A DNA stretch of 64,000 nucleotides from Bradyrhizobium sp. SZCCT0231 (GTDB lineage: Bacteria > Pseudomonadota > Alphaproteobacteria > Rhizobiales > Xanthobacteraceae): positions 124,001 to 188,000 of the forward strand of contig NZ_JAFCKP010000006.1 of NCBI RefSeq assembly GCF_018130245.1, given 5' to 3'. A model generated the notes under the pieces. It did no database searches. It saw only the letters and a program-made list of their open reading frames with translations, and was not told the DNA's origin. The translations under genes and the position numbers were made by a program. Below, one piece after another: positions 61,815 through 64,000 of this stretch. How positions within the stretch are numbered: position 1 is the first letter of the stretch; each line of letters opens with the position of its first letter.

Positions 61815-62306
61815 TCAGCGCCACGTCGCAATCGGGGGCTTGCCATCCAGCACTTCCGCGATCCGCAGCCGCGTTCCGGGCGTGGTCCCCTCGGGCAGCG
61901 CGGCGATGGCGAAGAAGCCGCATTCGACGATCTCGCGGTTGGGCTCGGGCGGGCGATCCTGCCTGAATTGCCTGACCACGTAGACTGCGACGTGGTCGCG
62001 GCGGGAGACGTGGCTGTTGAGGAAGATGCCGTGCAGGACCGCCTCGCCGGTGAGATCGATGTCGCCCTCCTCCTTGAGCTCACGCCGCAGCGCCTCTTCC
62101 ATGGCCTCGCCGAAATCGACGCCGCCGCCCGGCAGATACCAGCCGCTGACGTAGCTGTGCCTGACCAGGAAGACCCGGTCCTCGGCATCCAGCACCACGG
62201 CGCGGACGCCGAGCGTCATGCCGCGGACGAGCAGGAAATAGACGTGGAAGGCCCGCCGCAGCAACGGCTCGAATTTCCGTCGGACCCGGTTCAGACGTTC
62301 TCCCAT
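61815..62306 (-). CDS. Nudix hydrolase
   Basis: 163 residues from ATG 62306 with 'AAGGAAG' upstream. The Nudix box 'GGGVDFGEAMEEALRRELKEEGDI' (GX5EX7REUXEEXGU) is at about 75-98, preceded by 'VRAVVLDAEDRVFLVRHSYVSGWYLPGG'. The substrate is not deducible; homologues in rhizobia are called dinucleotide or NUDIX hydrolases. Divergent from the metallophosphoesterase gene across 92 bp. Confidence 0.92.
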   Translation of the reverse strand: MGERLNRVRRKFEPLLRRAFHVYFLLVRGMTLGVRAVVLDAEDRVFLVRHSYVSGWYLPGGGVDFGEAMEEALRRELKEEGDIDLTGEAVLHGIFLNSHVSRRDHVAVYVVRQFRQDRPPEPNREIVECGFFAIAALPEGTTPGTRLRIAEVLDGKPPIATWR

Positions 62307-62398
62307 CAGACTTCCTTGCCGCCGCGATTCAGGCCCTGCTTGCGCGTTCCTCGCGACCTTGCCATTACAGTGGAGCAATAGCGAGGCAATCGCGCGCC

Positions 62399-63280
62399 AT
62401 GGCCCCCTTCACGCTCGCCCATCTCTCCGACCCGCATCTAGCGCCCTTGCCGAAGCCGCGGCTGATCGAGCTCGCGGGCAAGCGCGCGCTCGGCTATGTC
62501 AACTGGACGCGCAACCGCCACAAATACCAGCGCCGCGAGGTTCTCGACGCGCTCGTTGCCGACATGAAGGCGCAGGCGCCCGACCACATCGCGGTGACGG
62601 GCGATCTCGTCAACCTCGCGCTGGAGGCGGAGTTCGCGCCGGCCCTGGACTGGCTCGAAAGCGTCGGCCCGCCCGACCGCGTCACCACGATTCCCGGCAA
62701 TCACGACGCCTATGTCCGCGCCACCTTTCATCGCTTCGGCGAGACCTTTGCGCCCTATCTTGCGGGCGATGACGGCCGCATCGGCTTCCCGTCCGTGCGC
62801 CGGCGCGGGCCGCTGGCGCTGATCAGCCTGTCCACGGCGGTGCCGACGCTGCCGCTGATGGCGACCGGCACGCTCGGGCGCGATCAGCTCGCCTCGCTCG
62901 CAGAGGTCCTCGAACGGCTCGCGGCGGAGGACGTCTTCCGCGTGCTGCTGGTGCATCATCCGCTGAAGTCCAGCGCGCGCCAGAAGCGGATGACCGACGC
63001 GCCCGCTCTGCTGACGCTGCTCAAGCGCCACGGTGTCGAGCTGATCCTGCACGGGCACGACCACATTCATTCGACGATATGGGTCGAAGGCCCCAACGGC
63101 AATATTCCCGCGCTCGGCGTGCCCTCGGCCTCCGCGCTCGCGCACGGACGCTATCCGGCGGCGGCGTATAATTTGTTCAAGATCGAGAAGGACAATGCCG
63201 GCTGGCGCTGCGAGCAGACGGTGCGGAGCCTCGGGGCTGGATTTCAGATCGGGCAGATCAAGCATGTGCGGTTGATTTAG
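62399..63280 (+). CDS. Metallophosphoesterase
   Basis: 293 residues. Calcineurin-like motifs in order: 'TLAHLSDPHLAP' (D-x-H), 'PDHIAVTGDLVNLAL' (GD), 'TTIPGNHDAYV' (GNHD), 'LLVHHPLKSS' and 'LILHGHDHIHSTI' (GHxH). It could be a phosphodiesterase of the 3',5'-cyclic nucleotide or UDP-2,3-diacylglucosamine hydrolase type, but no substrate motif is visible. It is single, followed by a dispersed repeat. Confidence 0.94.
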   Translation: MAPFTLAHLSDPHLAPLPKPRLIELAGKRALGYVNWTRNRHKYQRREVLDALVADMKAQAPDHIAVTGDLVNLALEAEFAPALDWLESVGPPDRVTTIPGNHDAYVRATFHRFGETFAPYLAGDDGRIGFPSVRRRGPLALISLSTAVPTLPLMATGTLGRDQLASLAEVLERLAAEDVFRVLLVHHPLKSSARQKRMTDAPALLTLLKRHGVELILHGHDHIHSTIWVEGPNGNIPALGVPSASALAHGRYPAAAYNLFKIEKDNAGWRCEQTVRSLGAGFQIGQIKHVRLI

Positions 63281-63288
63281 TCCCGGCC

Positions 63289-63389
63289 GTCATTCCGGGG
63301 CATGCGAAGCATGAACCCGGAATCCATCGGGCCGCAGCGCGTGCTGATGAATGGATCCCGGGTTCGCGCTGCGCGCGCCCCGGGATGAC
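63289..63389. repeat. Dispersed palindromic repeat, copy 3
   Basis: Arms GTCATTCCGGGGC (63289-63301) and GCCCCGGGATGAC (63377-63389), one mismatch to the copies at 9634-9737 and 34369-34473. It lies between convergent genes. Confidence 0.88.
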
Positions 63390-63393
63390 GGCC

Positions 63394-63948
63394 TCACCAG
63401 CTCCGCAAGGCCGCAAGCAGAGCCACTCCGAACAAGGCGGCAGCGCCGAGCACGAAGCCGAATACGAACGGCCAGACCCGCGAGCGGCGCGGCGGCTCCG
63501 CGGCTGCGGCTTGCGGTTCGGGCGGGACCACCATCGCACGCTCGCGCTCGATCATGCGGCGCGCGACATAGTCGGTGACGGCATCGACGATCACAGCGGT
63601 GTCGTGCGATTCGGCGAGCACGATGCGGCCGAAGCGGGTGTCCTGGACGAAGCGGTACATCCGCTTGTCGCGCCCCATCACGATGTGGGCGACGACGTCG
63701 ATCCAGAGTCTCGGCGTATCGCCCTGGCTGATGCCGCGATCGAACAGGTCGACCTTATCAGGCACCTGCGCGAACAGGGGATCGAGCGCATCGTTGAGGA
63801 TCTCGAGCCGCGCCACCTCGGCGTCCCTGAGATCGACGACGACGCCGGTCCGGTCGGCGGCCTCGATCCGCGCGCGCAGCAGCGCATCGCGCAGCCGCAC
63901 CGGGCGCGGCTGGCCGGGATGGGTCACGCTGGTCTCGGGCTCTGACAT
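63394..63948 (-). CDS. Tail-anchored hypothetical protein
   Basis: 184 residues. The N-terminal ~140 residues form a soluble alpha/beta region ('VRLRDALLRARIEAADRTGVVVDLRDAEVARLEILNDALDPLFAQVP' and 'LWIDVVAHIVMGRDKRMYRFVQDTRFGRIVLAESHDTAVIVDAVTDYVARRMIERE'), then a Pro/Ala/Arg linker and a single C-terminal TM helix (about 160-180). No family is recognised, but the codon structure, ribosome-binding region and length support a real gene. Confidence 0.75.
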   Translation of the reverse strand: MSEPETSVTHPGQPRPVRLRDALLRARIEAADRTGVVVDLRDAEVARLEILNDALDPLFAQVPDKVDLFDRGISQGDTPRLWIDVVAHIVMGRDKRMYRFVQDTRFGRIVLAESHDTAVIVDAVTDYVARRMIERERAMVVPPEPQAAAAEPPRRSRVWPFVFGFVLGAAALFGVALLAALRSW

Positions 63949-64000
63949 TGTCGGCCTCGTCCTCGACTTTCCACCATTAACCTATCAGCAACCACATCCT

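Overview
The window looks like chromosomal DNA of a Bradyrhizobium-type alphaproteobacterium. It is GC-rich and carries a fused cytochrome b/c1 gene (fbcH) beside a Rieske gene, a fused trpE(G) with an upstream Trp-rich leader peptide, a CcrM GANTC methyltransferase, a FixK-type box, and several families of intergenic palindromic repeats. No rRNA, tRNA, CRISPR array, transposase, integrase or phage gene was seen.

Layout. 0-4.3 kb: a DUF47/PhoU-like protein, a PPDK-like protein lacking the PEP/pyruvate barrel, and a convergent RMD1-family membrane protein. 4.6-10.1 kb: a divergent glycosyltransferase, a MarR-GNAT fusion with a tandem palindromic operator, moaB, a YpfJ-type metallopeptidase, and ccrM behind a leader holding a CtrA-like site and four GANTC sites. 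10.3-19.0 kb: two GSTs, a chemoreceptor, DUF1127 and SnoaL-like proteins, a LysR regulator, a flavin monooxygenase, a thioesterase and mutY. 19.1-26.4 kb: higBA with its operator, a DUF721 protein, a DsbA-like oxidoreductase, smc and an Rsm22-like protein. 26.5-34.3 kb: lemA with an M48 peptidase, two adjacent P-loop ATPases, apt, trpE(G) with trpL, a ParE-type toxin-antitoxin pair and a dienelactone hydrolase. 34.5-40.2 kb: fbcFH, then trmL, queE, hemF and a HAD hydrolase.

40.4-46.4 kb is the accessory-looking stretch. Two 197-bp inverted repeat copies bracket an orphan tricarboxylate-type binding protein with a divergent LysR gene, dodecin, a highly acidic small protein and a shortened GcrA-like protein. 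Just outside lie a second copy of the acidic protein, too short to be conspicuous, and a hemerythrin behind a FixK/FNR-type box.

46.5-57.2 kb: a tightly overlapping minus-strand operon (DUF1285, CoA pyrophosphatase, DUF6111, cca, TauE/SafE permease) next to a plus-strand MoxR/DUF58/DUF4159/large membrane protein operon. 57.4-64 kb: a globin, then a Zur-like palindrome in front of a DUF2946 protein and a ZnuD-like TonB receptor (a probable zinc-uptake locus), then a GNAT protein, a Nudix hydrolase, a metallophosphoesterase and a tail-anchored protein.

Common themes are cell-cycle control (CcrM, CtrA-like site, GcrA-like protein, SMC), respiration and low oxygen (fbcFH, hemF, FixK-type hemerythrin, globin) and metal homeostasis (Zur/TonB). 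Starts were chosen from ribosome-binding sites and family alignment and often differ from the longest open frame. All family calls come from reading motifs by eye, with no database search.
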